Of a stretch of DNA of 64,000 nucleotides, positions 8,070 through 16,944 are shown piece by piece. Within the stretch, counting starts at the first letter, position 1, and every line of letters begins with the position of its first letter. A program made the translations under genes and the position numbers. Source of the stretch: Rhizobium sp. Q54 (lineage in GTDB: Bacteria > Pseudomonadota > Alphaproteobacteria > UBA2966 > CAIVPW01); assembly GCA_945947575.1 (NCBI GenBank), contig CAMEYM010000004.1, positions 1-64,000 on the forward strand. Direction: 5' to 3'. Below the pieces are notes generated by a model that ran no database searches, was not told where the DNA came from, and saw only the letters and a program-made list of their open reading frames with translations.

Positions 8070-9358
8070 TGACCGACACCTCTGCGACCACCCGCGCGCG
8101 CGTTGCCGCGACCCTGTCGCGCCGCTACCGCACCGAGCGCATCTTCCGCGGCCTCGGCCTCGCCGCCATCGTGCTCAGCCTGCTCGCGCTGGCGACGCTG
8201 CTCACCGACGTCGTCGGCAAGGGGTACTCGGCCTTCCGCCAAACCTACATCACCCTCGAAATCACCCTCGACCCCGCGACGCTCGATCCCACGGGCGCGC
8301 GCGATCCGGCCGAGCTGTTGCGCGCCGACACCCAGACGCCTCTGCGCGAGGCGCTGCGCAATCGCCTCCCTGACGTCACCAGCGCCGCCGACCGCCGGTC
8401 GCTCTATCAGCTGCTCAGCCCCAGCGCGCCGTTCATCTTGGCAGAGGCCGTTGCCGGCGATCCGTCGCTGCTCGGCCGCACATTCCGCTTCAGGGCGTTG
8501 GCGAACGACGAGGTCGATACCCTGATCAAGGGCTCCATCTCGCGCGACGTGCCCGAGGACCAGCGCCGCATCACGGACAAGCAAATCGCCTGGATCGACG
8601 AGATGGTCGAGGCGGGCGACATCACCCTGCGCTTCAACTGGGCATTCTTCACCGGCGGCGACTCGCGCGATCCAGAGTCGGCCGGCATCCTCGGAGCCGC
8701 GGTCGGTTCGGCGCTGACGCTCGCCGTCGCGCTCGTCCTGTCGTTTCCCCTCGCGGTCGCCGCCGCGATCTACTTGGAAGAGTTCGCGCCCGACAATCGC
8801 TGGACCTACCTGATCGAGGTCAACATCAACAACCTCGCAGCGGTGCCGTCGATCATCTTCGGACTTTTGGGCCTCGCCGTTTTCCTCAACTTCTTCGGCT
8901 TGCCGCGCTCGGCGCCCCTGGTCGGCGGCTTGGTGCTGGCGCTGATGACCCTGCCCGTCATCATCATCGCTGCGCGGGGCGCCATCAATGCGGTGCCGCC
9001 GTCCATTCGTGAAGCGGCGATGGGCATCGGCGCATCGCCCATCCAGGTTGTGTTCCATCACGTCGCCCCGCTGGCGCTGCCCGGCATTATGACCGGCACC
9101 ATCATCGGGATGGCGCGCGCCCTCGGCGAGACGGCGCCGCTTTTGATGATCGGCATGGTCGCCTTCATCGTCGACGTCCCGCGCTCTGTCACGGACGCCG
9201 CTACCGTGCTGCCGGTGCAGATCTTCCTGTGGGCCGATTCGTCCGAACGTGCATTCGTAGAGCGCACTGCCGCTGCAACGCTGGTGTTGCTGGGCTTCCT
9301 CCTGCTCATGAACGCCACGGCCGTGTACCTGCGCCGCCGCTTCGAAGTACGGTATTGA
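8069..9358 (+). CDS. pstA: phosphate ABC transporter permease PstA
   Basis: 429 residues. An N-terminal helix is followed by a periplasmic insert of roughly 160 residues ([14 protein letters not shown] and on), then the MetI-like core with coupling loop [25 protein letters not shown]. The long insert is typical of alphaproteobacterial PstA. It pairs with PstC. It is translationally coupled, with its ATG overlapping the pstC stop. Confidence 0.92.
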   Translation: MTDTSATTRARVAATLSRRYRTERIFRGLGLAAIVLSLLALATLLTDVVGKGYSAFRQTYITLEITLDPATLDPTGARDPAELLRADTQTPLREALRNRLPDVTSAADRRSLYQLLSPSAPFILAEAVAGDPSLLGRTFRFRALANDEVDTLIKGSISRDVPEDQRRITDKQIAWIDEMVEAGDITLRFNWAFFTGGDSRDPESAGILGAAVGSALTLAVALVLSFPLAVAAAIYLEEFAPDNRWTYLIEVNINNLAAVPSIIFGLLGLAVFLNFFGLPRSAPLVGGLVLALMTLPVIIIAARGAINAVPPSIREAAMGIGASPIQVVFHHVAPLALPGIMTGTIIGMARALGETAPLLMIGMVAFIVDVPRSVTDAATVLPVQIFLWADSSERAFVERTAAATLVLLGFLLLMNATAVYLRRRFEVRY

Positions 9359-9380
9359 GGCCAAAGGACCCAAACGCCCG

Positions 9381-10229
9381 ATGAGGAACATGAGCGTGGT
9401 CGATCGCACCCGTACCGGCGTCAGCGCCACGAGTCCCGAGCCGGACTCCGGCGCCACGGCGGCGCCACCCAAGCCGAACGCCTTCGAGTGCAAGAGGGTC
9501 GAGGTCTACTACGGCCAAAAGCGCGGCCTCAACGGCGTCAGCCTCGATATCGGCAAGGGCGAGGTGACCGCGTTGATCGGTCCGTCGGGCTGCGGCAAGT
9601 CCACGTTCATCCGTTGCCTCAATCGCATGAACGATCCGATTCCGGGCTGCCGCGTCGTGGGCTCGATCCTGCTCGACGGCATGGATGTGAACGCGCCGGA
9701 CGTCGATCCGGTCGAGTTGCGCGCCCGCGTCGGCATGGTGTTCCAGAAGCCGAATCCCTTCCCGAAGTCGGTGTGGGAGAACGTTGCCTACGGCCCCCGC
9801 ATTCATGGCCTTGCCAATTCCAAGGCTGAACTCGACGAAGTCGTCGAGCGCAGCTTGCGCCGCGCCGCCCTCTTCGACGAAGTCAAAGACCGCCTGCACG
9901 AGCCGGGCACCAGTCTGTCGGGCGGCCAGCAGCAGCGCCTGTGCATCGCCCGCGCCCTCGCCGTCGATCCCGAAGTCATCTTGATGGACGAGCCGTGCTC
10001 GGCCCTCGACCCGATCGCCACCGCGAAGATCGAAGAGCTGATCGACGAGCTGTCCGGCAACTACACCATCGTCATCGTCACGCACTCGATGCAGCAGGCG
10101 GCGCGCGTGTCCGACATGACGGCGTTCTTCCATCTCGGCGACCTGGTGGAAACCGGGCCGACCGACACCATCTTCACCACCCCGCGCGATGAGCGCACCG
10201 AAGGCTACATCACCGGCCGGTTCGGTTGA
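9381..10229 (+). CDS. pstB: phosphate ABC transporter ATP-binding protein PstB
   Basis: 282 residues with all ABC motifs: Walker [10 protein letters not shown], the signature [16 protein letters not shown], Walker [14 protein letters not shown] and the switch histidine in [13 protein letters not shown]. The first 35 residues are an unstructured extension before the KRVEVYYG strand. It hydrolyses ATP to drive PstCA. An AAAGGA site precedes ATG 9381; ATG 9390 is possible. It is followed by phoU. Confidence 0.94.
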   Translation: MRNMSVVDRTRTGVSATSPEPDSGATAAPPKPNAFECKRVEVYYGQKRGLNGVSLDIGKGEVTALIGPSGCGKSTFIRCLNRMNDPIPGCRVVGSILLDGMDVNAPDVDPVELRARVGMVFQKPNPFPKSVWENVAYGPRIHGLANSKAELDEVVERSLRRAALFDEVKDRLHEPGTSLSGGQQQRLCIARALAVDPEVILMDEPCSALDPIATAKIEELIDELSGNYTIVIVTHSMQQAARVSDMTAFFHLGDLVETGPTDTIFTTPRDERTEGYITGRFG

Positions 10230-10240
10230 GGAGACCCGCG

Positions 10241-10960
10241 ATGGCCCAGCACATCGTCAAAGCGTTCGACGAACAACTCAATTCCCTCGACGCCAAGATC
10301 GCCGAGATGGGCGGCCTGGCCGAATCGATGCTGGCCGACGCCTGCGACGCGCTGTCCAAGCGTGATGCCGAGCTCGCCGCCGAGGTGGTCACCGGCGATC
10401 GCAAGCTCGACCAGCTTGAAGAGGAAGTGAACGATATCGCCATGCGCCTCTTGGCCTTGCGCCAGCCCACCGCCGGCGACCTGCGCGCCGTACTCGCTGC
10501 CCTCAAGATCTCGTCCGACCTGGAACGTGCCGGCGATCTCGCCAAGAATGTAGCTAAGCGCGCCATCACCATCGCCAAGGCGCCGCCGGTTACGCCGCTT
10601 ATTGGGATCGTCAACATGGGCGCTCTCGTCCAGGGCCGCATCAAGACAGCGATCGACGCGTTCGTCGCGCGCGATGCCAAGCTTGCCATGGACGTGTGGA
10701 GTTCCGACGAAGAGGTCGATCAGCTCCACACCAGCCTGTTCCGCGAGCTGCTCACGTACATGATGGAGGACCCGCGCAACATCACGCCATGCGCCCACTT
10801 GCTGTTCGTGGCGAAGAACATCGAGCGCATCGGTGACCACATCACCAACGTCGCCGAACGCATCGTCTTCTTGGTGCGGGGGAAGCTGCCGGAACGCGAA
10901 CGGCACAAGGAAGACGACTCCAGCTACACGGAGGTACGGCCGTTCAAGAAGGAAAATTGA
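10241..10960 (+). CDS. phoU: phosphate signalling protein PhoU
   Basis: 239 residues, all helical, with the two PhoU repeats, each carrying an E/D-x3-D metal-binding helix (EEEVNDIAMRLLALRQP and ICLNIER-like FVAKNIERIGDHITNVAE). PhoU links PstB to PhoR and keeps the kinase off when phosphate is plentiful. ATG 10241 follows a GAGGAG site. The stop overlaps phoB as TGATG. Confidence 0.94.
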   Translation: MAQHIVKAFDEQLNSLDAKIAEMGGLAESMLADACDALSKRDAELAAEVVTGDRKLDQLEEEVNDIAMRLLALRQPTAGDLRAVLAALKISSDLERAGDLAKNVAKRAITIAKAPPVTPLIGIVNMGALVQGRIKTAIDAFVARDAKLAMDVWSSDEEVDQLHTSLFRELLTYMMEDPRNITPCAHLLFVAKNIERIGDHITNVAERIVFLVRGKLPERERHKEDDSSYTEVRPFKKEN

Positions 10961-11643
10961 TGATTCTCGTCGTCGAAGACGAAGCCGCCCTCGCTGAGGT
11001 CCTGCGTTACAACCTCGAGGGGGAGGGCTTCCGCGTCACCGTCGCCCCCGACGGCCGCACCGCGATGGAGAAGCTCGAGGAGAGCCCGCCCGACTTGGTC
11101 GTGCTCGACTGGATGCTGCCCGAAGTCACCGGGCTCGAAATCTGCCGCACCATGCGCCGCCGCCCCGAGCTGCGCGACTTGCCCGTCATCATGCTCACCG
11201 CCAAGGGCGAAGAGCACGACCGCGTGCGCGGCTTGGACGCCGGCGCCGACGACTACGTCGTCAAGCCGTTCTCGCCCAAGGAGCTGGTCGCCCGCGTCCG
11301 CGCCGTCCTGCGCCGCACCAAGGCGGGCGCCGGTGGCGAGCCCTTGCGTGCCGGCCCGCTGGAGATGGACTTGGAGACCCACCGCGTGCGCCGCGACGGA
11401 GCCGAAGTGGCGCTTGCTCCAACCGAGTTCCGGCTGCTGCGCGTACTCTTGGAGCGCCCCAGCCGCGTCTACTCGCGCGAGCAGTTGCTCGACTTGGTGT
11501 GGGGCCGCGACATCTACGTCGAAGCCCGCACGGTGGACGTTCACATCCGCCGCTTGCGCGTCGCGCTGAACCAGAACGGCGCCAAGGACCTCATCCGCAC
11601 CGTCCGTTCGGAAGGCTACGCCCTGGAGCCCGAGGGCGCCTAA
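10960..11643 (+). CDS. phoB: phosphate regulon response regulator PhoB
   Basis: 227 residues. A receiver domain with acidic pocket E7/D8, phospho-acceptor D50 (VVLDWMLP) and the KPF lysine is joined to an OmpR-type winged helix (LAPTEFRLLRVLLERPSRVYSREQLLDLVWG). It binds the Pho box upstream of pstS. Start ATG 10960 overlaps the phoU stop, behind AAGGAAAA. It is the last gene of the operon and its stop overlaps the convergent binding-protein gene by four bases. Confidence 0.94.
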   Translation: MILVVEDEAALAEVLRYNLEGEGFRVTVAPDGRTAMEKLEESPPDLVVLDWMLPEVTGLEICRTMRRRPELRDLPVIMLTAKGEEHDRVRGLDAGADDYVVKPFSPKELVARVRAVLRRTKAGAGGEPLRAGPLEMDLETHRVRRDGAEVALAPTEFRLLRVLLERPSRVYSREQLLDLVWGRDIYVEARTVDVHIRRLRVALNQNGAKDLIRTVRSEGYALEPEGA

Positions 11644-12500
11644 CGCACCTGGTCCCGCGCTGCGGCCATGATCTCCACCGCTTGTGCGTTCATCGGACCG
11701 GGGCAATTCCACAGGTTGCTCGGCACTTCAACCACGCGCTGGCTGGCGCCCGCCTTGCGTAGCGCCGGGTGCGCCAGCACCTGCTCGCCGATCGATGGCC
11801 GTCCCGGCACGTAGCCCGGTGAGACGATCAGGTCCGGCCGCAGCAGCAGCAGCTCTTCCAGCGACAGATAGCCGTAGAAATCGATGCCGCGTTCGCTCGC
11901 CACGTTGGCGAGCCCGGCGGCGCGCAACAGCTCGTGCTCGAAGCTGCCACGGCCTGCGGTGAACCCCCCTGGCTGGAACACCGCCGCGCGCGGCGCCACC
12001 GCACCGGGTGCGGGCGCCGCGGCAGCAAGTCGCGCATCGAGCTCGGCGACGACCGCCTCGGCGCGCTCGCGTTCGTGCACGAGGTCACCGACCCGGCGGA
12101 CCTGCGCGCGCAGGTCGTCCAGTGTCACGGGCGCGCGCAGCACTTCGACGTTGAAGCCGACGCGGCGCAGCATCTGCACCGTGAACGGCGTCGTGAATTG
12201 TCCCGCCAGCACCAGGTCGGGCTGCACCGGCAGGATCTCCTCGGCGTAGCCGCGATTGATCAGGCCCACGGCTGCCGCGCGTGCCGCCATCACCGAACTG
12301 GCCGGGTCGGTGGCCAGCCACGTCACCGACGCGATGTTGGCGGGGTCCGCCACCATCAGCACCAGCTGGTCGATGCACAGGTTGAGGGAAACGATCCGGC
12401 TCGGCTTGCCGCGCGCACCGCCCGGCGACGGCTGCGCCAGCGCCGTCGCGATCAGCGCGAGGCCGATCGCTGCCGTCGCAAGGGTTGCGCGAAAACGCAT
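11640..12500 (-). CDS. periplasmic metal-chelate/cobalamin binding protein (BtuF/FepB type)
   Basis: 286 residues: a signal peptide (LATAAIGLALIATALAQ), then a two-lobe type III periplasmic-binding fold starting RIVSLNLCIDQLVLMVADP, with the DLVLAGQFTTP strand and the long inter-lobe helix. The C-terminal lobe includes DLIVSPGYVPGRPS. This family (COG0614) delivers iron-siderophores, heme or vitamin B12. No permease or ATPase is adjacent, so the ligand cannot be told. No riboswitch was recognised upstream. Confidence 0.8.
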   Translation of the reverse strand: MRFRATLATAAIGLALIATALAQPSPGGARGKPSRIVSLNLCIDQLVLMVADPANIASVTWLATDPASSVMAARAAAVGLINRGYAEEILPVQPDLVLAGQFTTPFTVQMLRRVGFNVEVLRAPVTLDDLRAQVRRVGDLVHERERAEAVVAELDARLAAAAPAPGAVAPRAAVFQPGGFTAGRGSFEHELLRAAGLANVASERGIDFYGYLSLEELLLLRPDLIVSPGYVPGRPSIGEQVLAHPALRKAGASQRVVEVPSNLWNCPGPMNAQAVEIMAAARDQVR

Positions 12501-12573
12501 GACGGCACCATACCAGCGCCGCCGCAGTGCTCTAGCTTGCCGTTATCAGGGGGAGGGGAGGGCCGGAGATGGT

Positions 12574-12640
12574 TCGGCTCGGCCCAGCGCCCCCGGGGGA
12601 TGGAAAGGAGCCAGGACCGAGCCGAGTTGGAGGCCCAACG
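12574..12640 (+). other. structured intergenic segment upstream of an O-methyltransferase gene
   Basis: A 9-bp perfect inverted repeat, TCGGCTCGG (12574-12582) with CCGAGCCGA (12617-12625), encloses the palindrome CCCCCGGGGG. A second small stem, GTTGG/CCAAC, follows at once. An A-rich single-stranded stretch leads to the gene at 12789. It could be a leader RNA or a pair of ordinary hairpins; I match it to no known riboswitch class. Confidence 0.35.
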
Positions 12641-12788
12641 CTGAGAAATATGGCTCGTTAATGCGCCTGAACAAGGGCTGAAAGTAGGCATTTATGGGGC
12701 AGGAAAAGCCAAAAAGTGTAAGGCTTCCAAAGTACAAGTTGCTCTGCCGTCGGCGGGAACCGGACACACGCGATGTCGCCCCAGCACC

Positions 12789-13454
12789 ATGCCTAAGACC
12801 GTCACCGTCACCGATGCCGTGCACGACTATCTGTTGCGCGTCGGCGTGCGCGAGCATCCGGTGCTGCAGCGCTTGCGCTTGGCGACGCACGCAGAGGCCG
12901 CCGACTCCGCTGGCATGCAGATATCGCCCGATCAAGGCGCGCTCATGGCGCTCCTCGTCCAGCTCACCGGCGCGCGCCGCGCCATCGAGGCCGGCACCTT
13001 TACCGGCTACAGCGCCCTCGCGGTCGCGCTGGCGCTACCGGACGACGGCCGCCTGATTGCCTGCGACGTCAGCGAGCAATGGACCGCCATCGCGCGGCGC
13101 TTCTGGGCCGAGGCCGGCGTTGCCCACAAGATCGATCTGCGTCTCGCGCCCGCGCTGCAGACCATGGATGCGCTGCTCGCCGCGGGTGAGGACTCGAGCT
13201 TCGACTTCGCCTTCCTCGACGCCGAGAAGAGCGAGTACGAGGAATACTACGAGCGCGTGCTGAAGCTCTTGCGCCCGGCCGGCCTCGTCGCGGTGGACAA
13301 CGTGTTGTGGAGCGGCCGGGTCGCCGATCCGAAGAACCAGGAACCCAACACCCGCGCCATCCGCGCCTTCAACGAAAAGCTGCGCAAAGATGTGCGCGTC
13401 GACATCGCCATGGTCACCGTCGCCGACGGCATCTTCCTGGCGCGTAAGAAGTAA
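12789..13454 (+). CDS. caffeoyl-CoA-type O-methyltransferase
   Basis: 221 residues, a full-length class I O-methyltransferase of the Methyltransf_3 (COMT/CCoAOMT) family. The SAM motif is at 65-73 (IEAGTFTGYS) and RLIACDVSEQW is the ribose-binding strand. FDFAFLDAEKSEYEEYYE supplies the metal-binding aspartate, and AVDNVLWSGRV the second metal ligand pair (DN). It methylates a catechol-like hydroxyl using a divalent metal; substrate unknown. It is followed at zero spacing by a peptide-type ABC permease, which may be co-transcribed. Confidence 0.88.
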   Translation: MPKTVTVTDAVHDYLLRVGVREHPVLQRLRLATHAEAADSAGMQISPDQGALMALLVQLTGARRAIEAGTFTGYSALAVALALPDDGRLIACDVSEQWTAIARRFWAEAGVAHKIDLRLAPALQTMDALLAAGEDSSFDFAFLDAEKSEYEEYYERVLKLLRPAGLVAVDNVLWSGRVADPKNQEPNTRAIRAFNEKLRKDVRVDIAMVTVADGIFLARKK

Positions 13455-14402
13455 GTGATTGCGTTCCTGTTGCAGAGGCTCCTCGGCCTCGTCGCTGCCC
13501 TCGTTGCCGCGAGCCTCGTCGTGTTCGTCGCGGTCGAGGTGCTGCCCGGCGATCCCGCGCGCGCCATCCTCGGCATTAGCGCCGACCCGAGCGCGGTCGC
13601 TGCCCTGCAGCGCGAGCTCGGTCTCGATCAGCCCGCTGCCGTGCGCTACGTCCGTTGGATCGGCGGACTGCTCACCGGCGATCTCGGCCAGAGCTGGGCG
13701 TACCGCGTCCCCGTGGCCGAGCTGCTCGGCCCGCGCCTGGCGGTCACCGTGCCGCTCGCGCTGCTCGCCCTTCTGCTCACGGTCGCCGTCGGCCTCGGCC
13801 TTGGCGTGGTGGCGGCACTGCATCCGCGGCGCTGGCCGGACATCGCTGCGATGACCTTCGCCCAGGCCGGCATGGCGGTGCCGAACTTCTGGCTCGGCCT
13901 GCTGCTCATCCTGCTGTTCGCCGTCCATCTGCAATGGCTGCCCGCGGGTGGCTTCGCCGGCTGGCAGGCAGGTATCGGCCCCGCCTTCGCGTCCCTGCTG
14001 CTGCCGGCGCTCGCACTCGCGGCGGTGCAGGCCGCCATCCTTGCCCGCGTCAGCCGCGCCGCGATCCTCGACGTCGCCCGCGACGACTTTGTCCGGACGG
14101 CGCGCGCCAAGGGGTTGGCGCCGTCCGGGGTCATCGTGCGCCACGCGCTGCGCAACGCGCTGGTGCCGATCACTGCCCTCATGGGCCTGCAGTTCGCCTA
14201 CCTCATCGCCGGCGCGGTGGTGGTCGAGAACGTCTTCTTCCTGCCGGGACTCGGCCGCTTCGTGTTCCAGGCCATCGCCAACCGCGACCTCATCGTCGTG
14301 GAGTCGGTGGTGCTGCTGCTCGCCGCCTTCGTCATCGTCGTGACCTTCGCCGCCGACGTCGCGGCCCGCGCCATCGACCCGCGCCTCACCGGCCGGCAAT
14401 GA
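13455..14402 (+). CDS. dipeptide/oligopeptide-type ABC permease (DppB family)
   Basis: 315 residues with six predicted helices. The N-terminal FLLQRLLGLVAALVAASLVVF helix and VLPGDPARAILG segment are typical of DppB/OppB, and the coupling loop reads RTARAKGLAPSGVIVRHALRNALVP. It starts with GTG 13455 immediately after the upstream stop. It forms a heterodimer with the next gene product. No binding protein or ATPase genes are in the window, so the substrate (peptide, nickel or other) is undetermined. Confidence 0.87.
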   Translation: MIAFLLQRLLGLVAALVAASLVVFVAVEVLPGDPARAILGISADPSAVAALQRELGLDQPAAVRYVRWIGGLLTGDLGQSWAYRVPVAELLGPRLAVTVPLALLALLLTVAVGLGLGVVAALHPRRWPDIAAMTFAQAGMAVPNFWLGLLLILLFAVHLQWLPAGGFAGWQAGIGPAFASLLLPALALAAVQAAILARVSRAAILDVARDDFVRTARAKGLAPSGVIVRHALRNALVPITALMGLQFAYLIAGAVVVENVFFLPGLGRFVFQAIANRDLIVVESVVLLLAAFVIVVTFAADVAARAIDPRLTGRQ

Positions 14403-15268
14403 CCGCCCGACTCGCCACGTCCGACTTGGTGCTCCGAGCCACGCCGGGCCCCACGGTCCTGCGCTTCTCACGCGGGCTTTGGGCTGGCGCGATGTGCCTC
14501 GGCATCGTGCTCGTCGCGGCGCTGCTCTCGCTGGTGTGGACGCCCTATCCGCCCGATGCCCTCGACCTGCCCAACCGCCTGTCCGGCCCCAGCGCCGAAC
14601 ATTGGCTCGGCACCGACGCCTTCGGCCGCGACGTTGCCGCCCGGCTGCTCGAGGGCGCCCGCAACGCCCTGTGGGTCGGCGTGCTCGCCGTCGCCCTTGG
14701 TGTTGTCCTCGGAGGCGCCTTGGGCCTGCTCGCCGCTGCCGGCTTCCGCTGGCTCGACGAAAGCATCGCGCGCGCCGCCGACTTGTTGTTCGCGTTCCCG
14801 GCGGTGCTCACCGCCATTCTACTCACCATTGTGCTTGGGCCCGGACTGTTCACCGCGACCCTTGCCATCGGCATCTTCAATGTTGCCGTGTTCGCGCGCC
14901 TCGTGCGCAGCGCCGCTGGCGTCGTGTGGGCCCAGGAGTTCGTGCGCGCCGCCGAAGCCCTCGGCCGGACGCGCGCGCGCATCACCCTCGCGCACGTCGT
15001 GCCGAACGTGCTCGGCCTCGTGCTGGTGCAGGCCTCCGCCAGCTTCGCCATCGCCATCCTGGCCGAAGCGGCGCTGTCGTACCTCGGCCTTGGCATCCAG
15101 GCGCCCGCCGCCAGCTGGGGCCGCATGCTGTTCGAGGCGCGCACCTACCTCGACCAGGCGCCCCTCCTGGCGATCTTCCCAGGCCTCGCCATCGCCCTTG
15201 CGGTGTTCGGCGCCAATCTCCTCGGCGACGCCCTGCGCGACGGCCTCGATCCGCGCGGAAATCCATAG
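14399..15268 (+). CDS. dipeptide/oligopeptide-type ABC permease (DppC family)
   Basis: 289 residues. The N-terminal helix is followed by the DppC-typical motif HWLGTDAFGRDVAARLLEGAR, five more helices and the coupling loop EALGRTRARITLAHVVPNVLG. The start ATG overlaps the stop of the DppB-like gene (ATGA), so the two are translationally coupled. Together they make the membrane channel of a peptide-family importer whose other subunits must be encoded elsewhere. Confidence 0.88.
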   Translation: MTARLATSDLVLRATPGPTVLRFSRGLWAGAMCLGIVLVAALLSLVWTPYPPDALDLPNRLSGPSAEHWLGTDAFGRDVAARLLEGARNALWVGVLAVALGVVLGGALGLLAAAGFRWLDESIARAADLLFAFPAVLTAILLTIVLGPGLFTATLAIGIFNVAVFARLVRSAAGVVWAQEFVRAAEALGRTRARITLAHVVPNVLGLVLVQASASFAIAILAEAALSYLGLGIQAPAASWGRMLFEARTYLDQAPLLAIFPGLAIALAVFGANLLGDALRDGLDPRGNP

Positions 15269-15319
15269 AGCCGCGCGCAGCTTTCCAGGGGCGGGGCCCG
15301 GTGGCATCATCGCCGGTGC

Positions 15320-15354
15320 GTCATGCCGAAGGCGTGCTCCGCACGACGCGACGG
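15320..15354 (+). repeat. interspersed palindromic element, copy 1
   Basis: Contains the core TGCCGAAGGCGTGCTCCGCA found in near-identical form at three other places in the window (16601, 19474, 31464). It lies in the leader of the DUF2794 gene, ending 10 bases before its start codon. The two internal short palindromes could form hairpins. Confidence 0.6.
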
Positions 15355-15363
15355 GGAGGTGTC

Positions 15364-15723
15364 ATGTCGGAGGTTGTCAGTATCGAAGAGTTTCGCCCCG
15401 CTCGGGCGGTCCCAGGGACCCGAGTGGGGAAGAAGGTGACGGTGTTCAACCGCCACGAGCTGGACATGATCCTGCAGGTCTATGGCCGCAACGTTGTCGC
15501 CGGCCGCTGGCGCGATTACGCGCTCGACTTCGCTCCCGCCTACGCCGCCTTCGCGGTGGTGCGTGGCGGCGCCCACGAAGGCCCCACCTATCGCATCCTC
15601 AAGATGAGCGGCAAGCCCGGCGCGCCCTATGCGGTGCTCGGTGGCGACGGCCGCATCCTCCGCCGCGGCGCCGACCTGCGATCGGTGCTGCGCTTCTTCG
15701 ACCCGAAGCCGCGCGCGATCTAG
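15364..15723 (+). CDS. DUF2794 family protein
   Basis: 119 residues. The family core is clear: VTVFNRHELDMILQVYGR, then WRDYALDFAPAYAAFAVVR, YRILK and the C-terminal ADLRSVLRFFDPK. DUF2794 is essentially restricted to Alphaproteobacteria and has no known function. The start is set by a GGGGAGGT ribosome site just before ATG 15364. A 12-bp hairpin ends the transcript. Confidence 0.88.
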   Translation: MSEVVSIEEFRPARAVPGTRVGKKVTVFNRHELDMILQVYGRNVVAGRWRDYALDFAPAYAAFAVVRGGAHEGPTYRILKMSGKPGAPYAVLGGDGRILRRGADLRSVLRFFDPKPRAI

Positions 15724-15741
15724 GCGCGTTGCACAAACGCA

Positions 15742-15769
15742 AGAGCCCGGCGATCTCTCGCCGGGCTCT
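15742..15769. terminator. bidirectional terminator hairpin
   Basis: Twelve-base perfect stem AGAGCCCGGCGA (15742-15753) and TCGCCGGGCTCT (15758-15769) with loop TCTC, between the convergent DUF2794 and Bax-inhibitor genes. It likely serves both directions, although T runs are short. Confidence 0.75.
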
Positions 15770-15787
15770 CGCTGTTTGGACTGTGTC

Positions 15788-16501
15788 CTAGCGGCGTTCG
15801 CCGAACAGGCGGAGCAGCATCAGGAACAGGTTCAGGAAGTCGAGGTACAGGCTGAGTGCGCCGTACACGGCCTTCTTGGTCGCCTGGCCGCTCTCTTCGC
15901 CTTCCACGTACCAGCCGCGGATCATCTGCGTGTCGTGCGCGGTCAGGCCGACAAACACCAGCACGCCGACCACCGAGATGACGAAGCTCAGGCCGGACGA
16001 CTGCAGGAAGAAGTTCACCAGGCTGGCGATCACCACGCCGATCAGGCCCATGAACAGGAACGAGCTGAACTGCGCGAGGTTGCGCTTGGTGGTGTAGCCG
16101 TACAGGCTCATCGCGCCGAACGTCGCCGCCGAGATGAAGAACACGCGCGCGATCGAGGTGCCCGTGTACATCAGTGCGATCGGGGCGAGCGAGACGCCCA
16201 TCGTTACCGCGAACGCCCAGAACAGCATCTGCGCCGTCGATGCGCTGATGCGGTTGATGCCGAAGCTCAGCACCATCACGAACGCGAACGGCACGAGCGC
16301 GACGACCAAGCCAAGGCCGCTGCCGAAGAGAGTCTGCAGCAACGCCTCGTTGGTCGAGACCAGGTAGCCAACGACGCCGGACAAGGCCAAGCCAGCGCCC
16401 ATGTAGTTGTAGACGCGCAGCATGTACGCGCGCAGACCCTCGTCGATCGCGACGGGGGACGCGGCGCCAAGTCTGCCGTACTCGAGCCGGGTGTCGGCCA
16501 T
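15788..16501 (-). CDS. Bax inhibitor-1/YccA family membrane protein
   Basis: 237 residues with seven hydrophobic helices after a roughly 25-residue cytoplasmic tail. The C-terminal signature AHDTQMIRGWYVEG and the final helices ALSLYLDFLNLFLMLLRLFG are typical of the BI-1/YccA/YbhL group, including the acidic residues that form the pH-sensitive di-aspartyl centre. Relatives act as calcium-leak channels or modulate FtsH. The ATG at 16501 is set by an AGGGAG site 10 bases upstream. Confidence 0.9.
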   Translation of the reverse strand: MADTRLEYGRLGAASPVAIDEGLRAYMLRVYNYMGAGLALSGVVGYLVSTNEALLQTLFGSGLGLVVALVPFAFVMVLSFGINRISASTAQMLFWAFAVTMGVSLAPIALMYTGTSIARVFFISAATFGAMSLYGYTTKRNLAQFSSFLFMGLIGVVIASLVNFFLQSSGLSFVISVVGVLVFVGLTAHDTQMIRGWYVEGEESGQATKKAVYGALSLYLDFLNLFLMLLRLFGERR

Positions 16502-16944
16502 GGATCGGAAACTCCCTGCGAAGCCCCGGAAAACCGCCGGGACGCGTGCACCCGATATGGCCCGAAACCCTTGTGGTTTCAAGACTAGTTGGAGCCGCAC
16601 GTCGCGCCCGAGGCACGCCGCGCGTGCGGAGCACGCGTTCCGCATGAAGGGGGCAAAGCCTGGGAAAACGTGGCGGAGCCGGTTCGTGGAAAGTCCACGA
16701 ACACCGGCCGCGCCACGCACCTATGGGAGGTAGGTGCTCCCGGCGCGGCGCAAAGGGAGTTCCGCCGGCGGCCGGAGCACGATGACTGTGCAGTCACCGC
16801 ACAGAGCACTGTACTCCGATGAGTCCCCGGCGCAAGCGGCAGAGAGGCCACATGTTGCTAGTGCGTCACAGGCGTGACGGGTTTCTGCGCCGATAAGGCT
16901 GCGCGCCTGTTGCTAGACTGCCGCAGTCCAGTGCGCGGCCGCCA
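16502..16944. other. 443-base gene-free stretch with hairpins and a repeat copy
   Basis: No convincing gene is seen. It holds repeat copy 2 (16601-16647), a long hairpin at 16678-16708 (13 paired bases, two-base bulge, loop AAG), and several shorter dyads near 16780-16815 (GACTGTGCAGTC region). It separates the starts/ends of two minus-strand transcription units. Confidence 0.5.
16601..16647. repeat. interspersed palindromic element, copy 2
   Basis: Two inverted copies of the roughly 22-base unit overlap around the perfect stem CGCGTGC-GGA-GCACGCG. The reverse unit matches copy 1 almost base for base over GTGCGGAGCACGC and GCATGA. Non-coding position downstream of the ABC permease gene and upstream of the Bax-inhibitor gene. 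Confidence 0.6.

Noticed and set aside
12501-12788. A cobalamin riboswitch for the BtuF-like gene, or an SAH-type riboswitch for the methyltransferase.
   Set aside because: The GCCAGGA fragment present is on the wrong strand for the binding-protein gene, and the rest of the conserved boxes are missing; no SAH motif is found.
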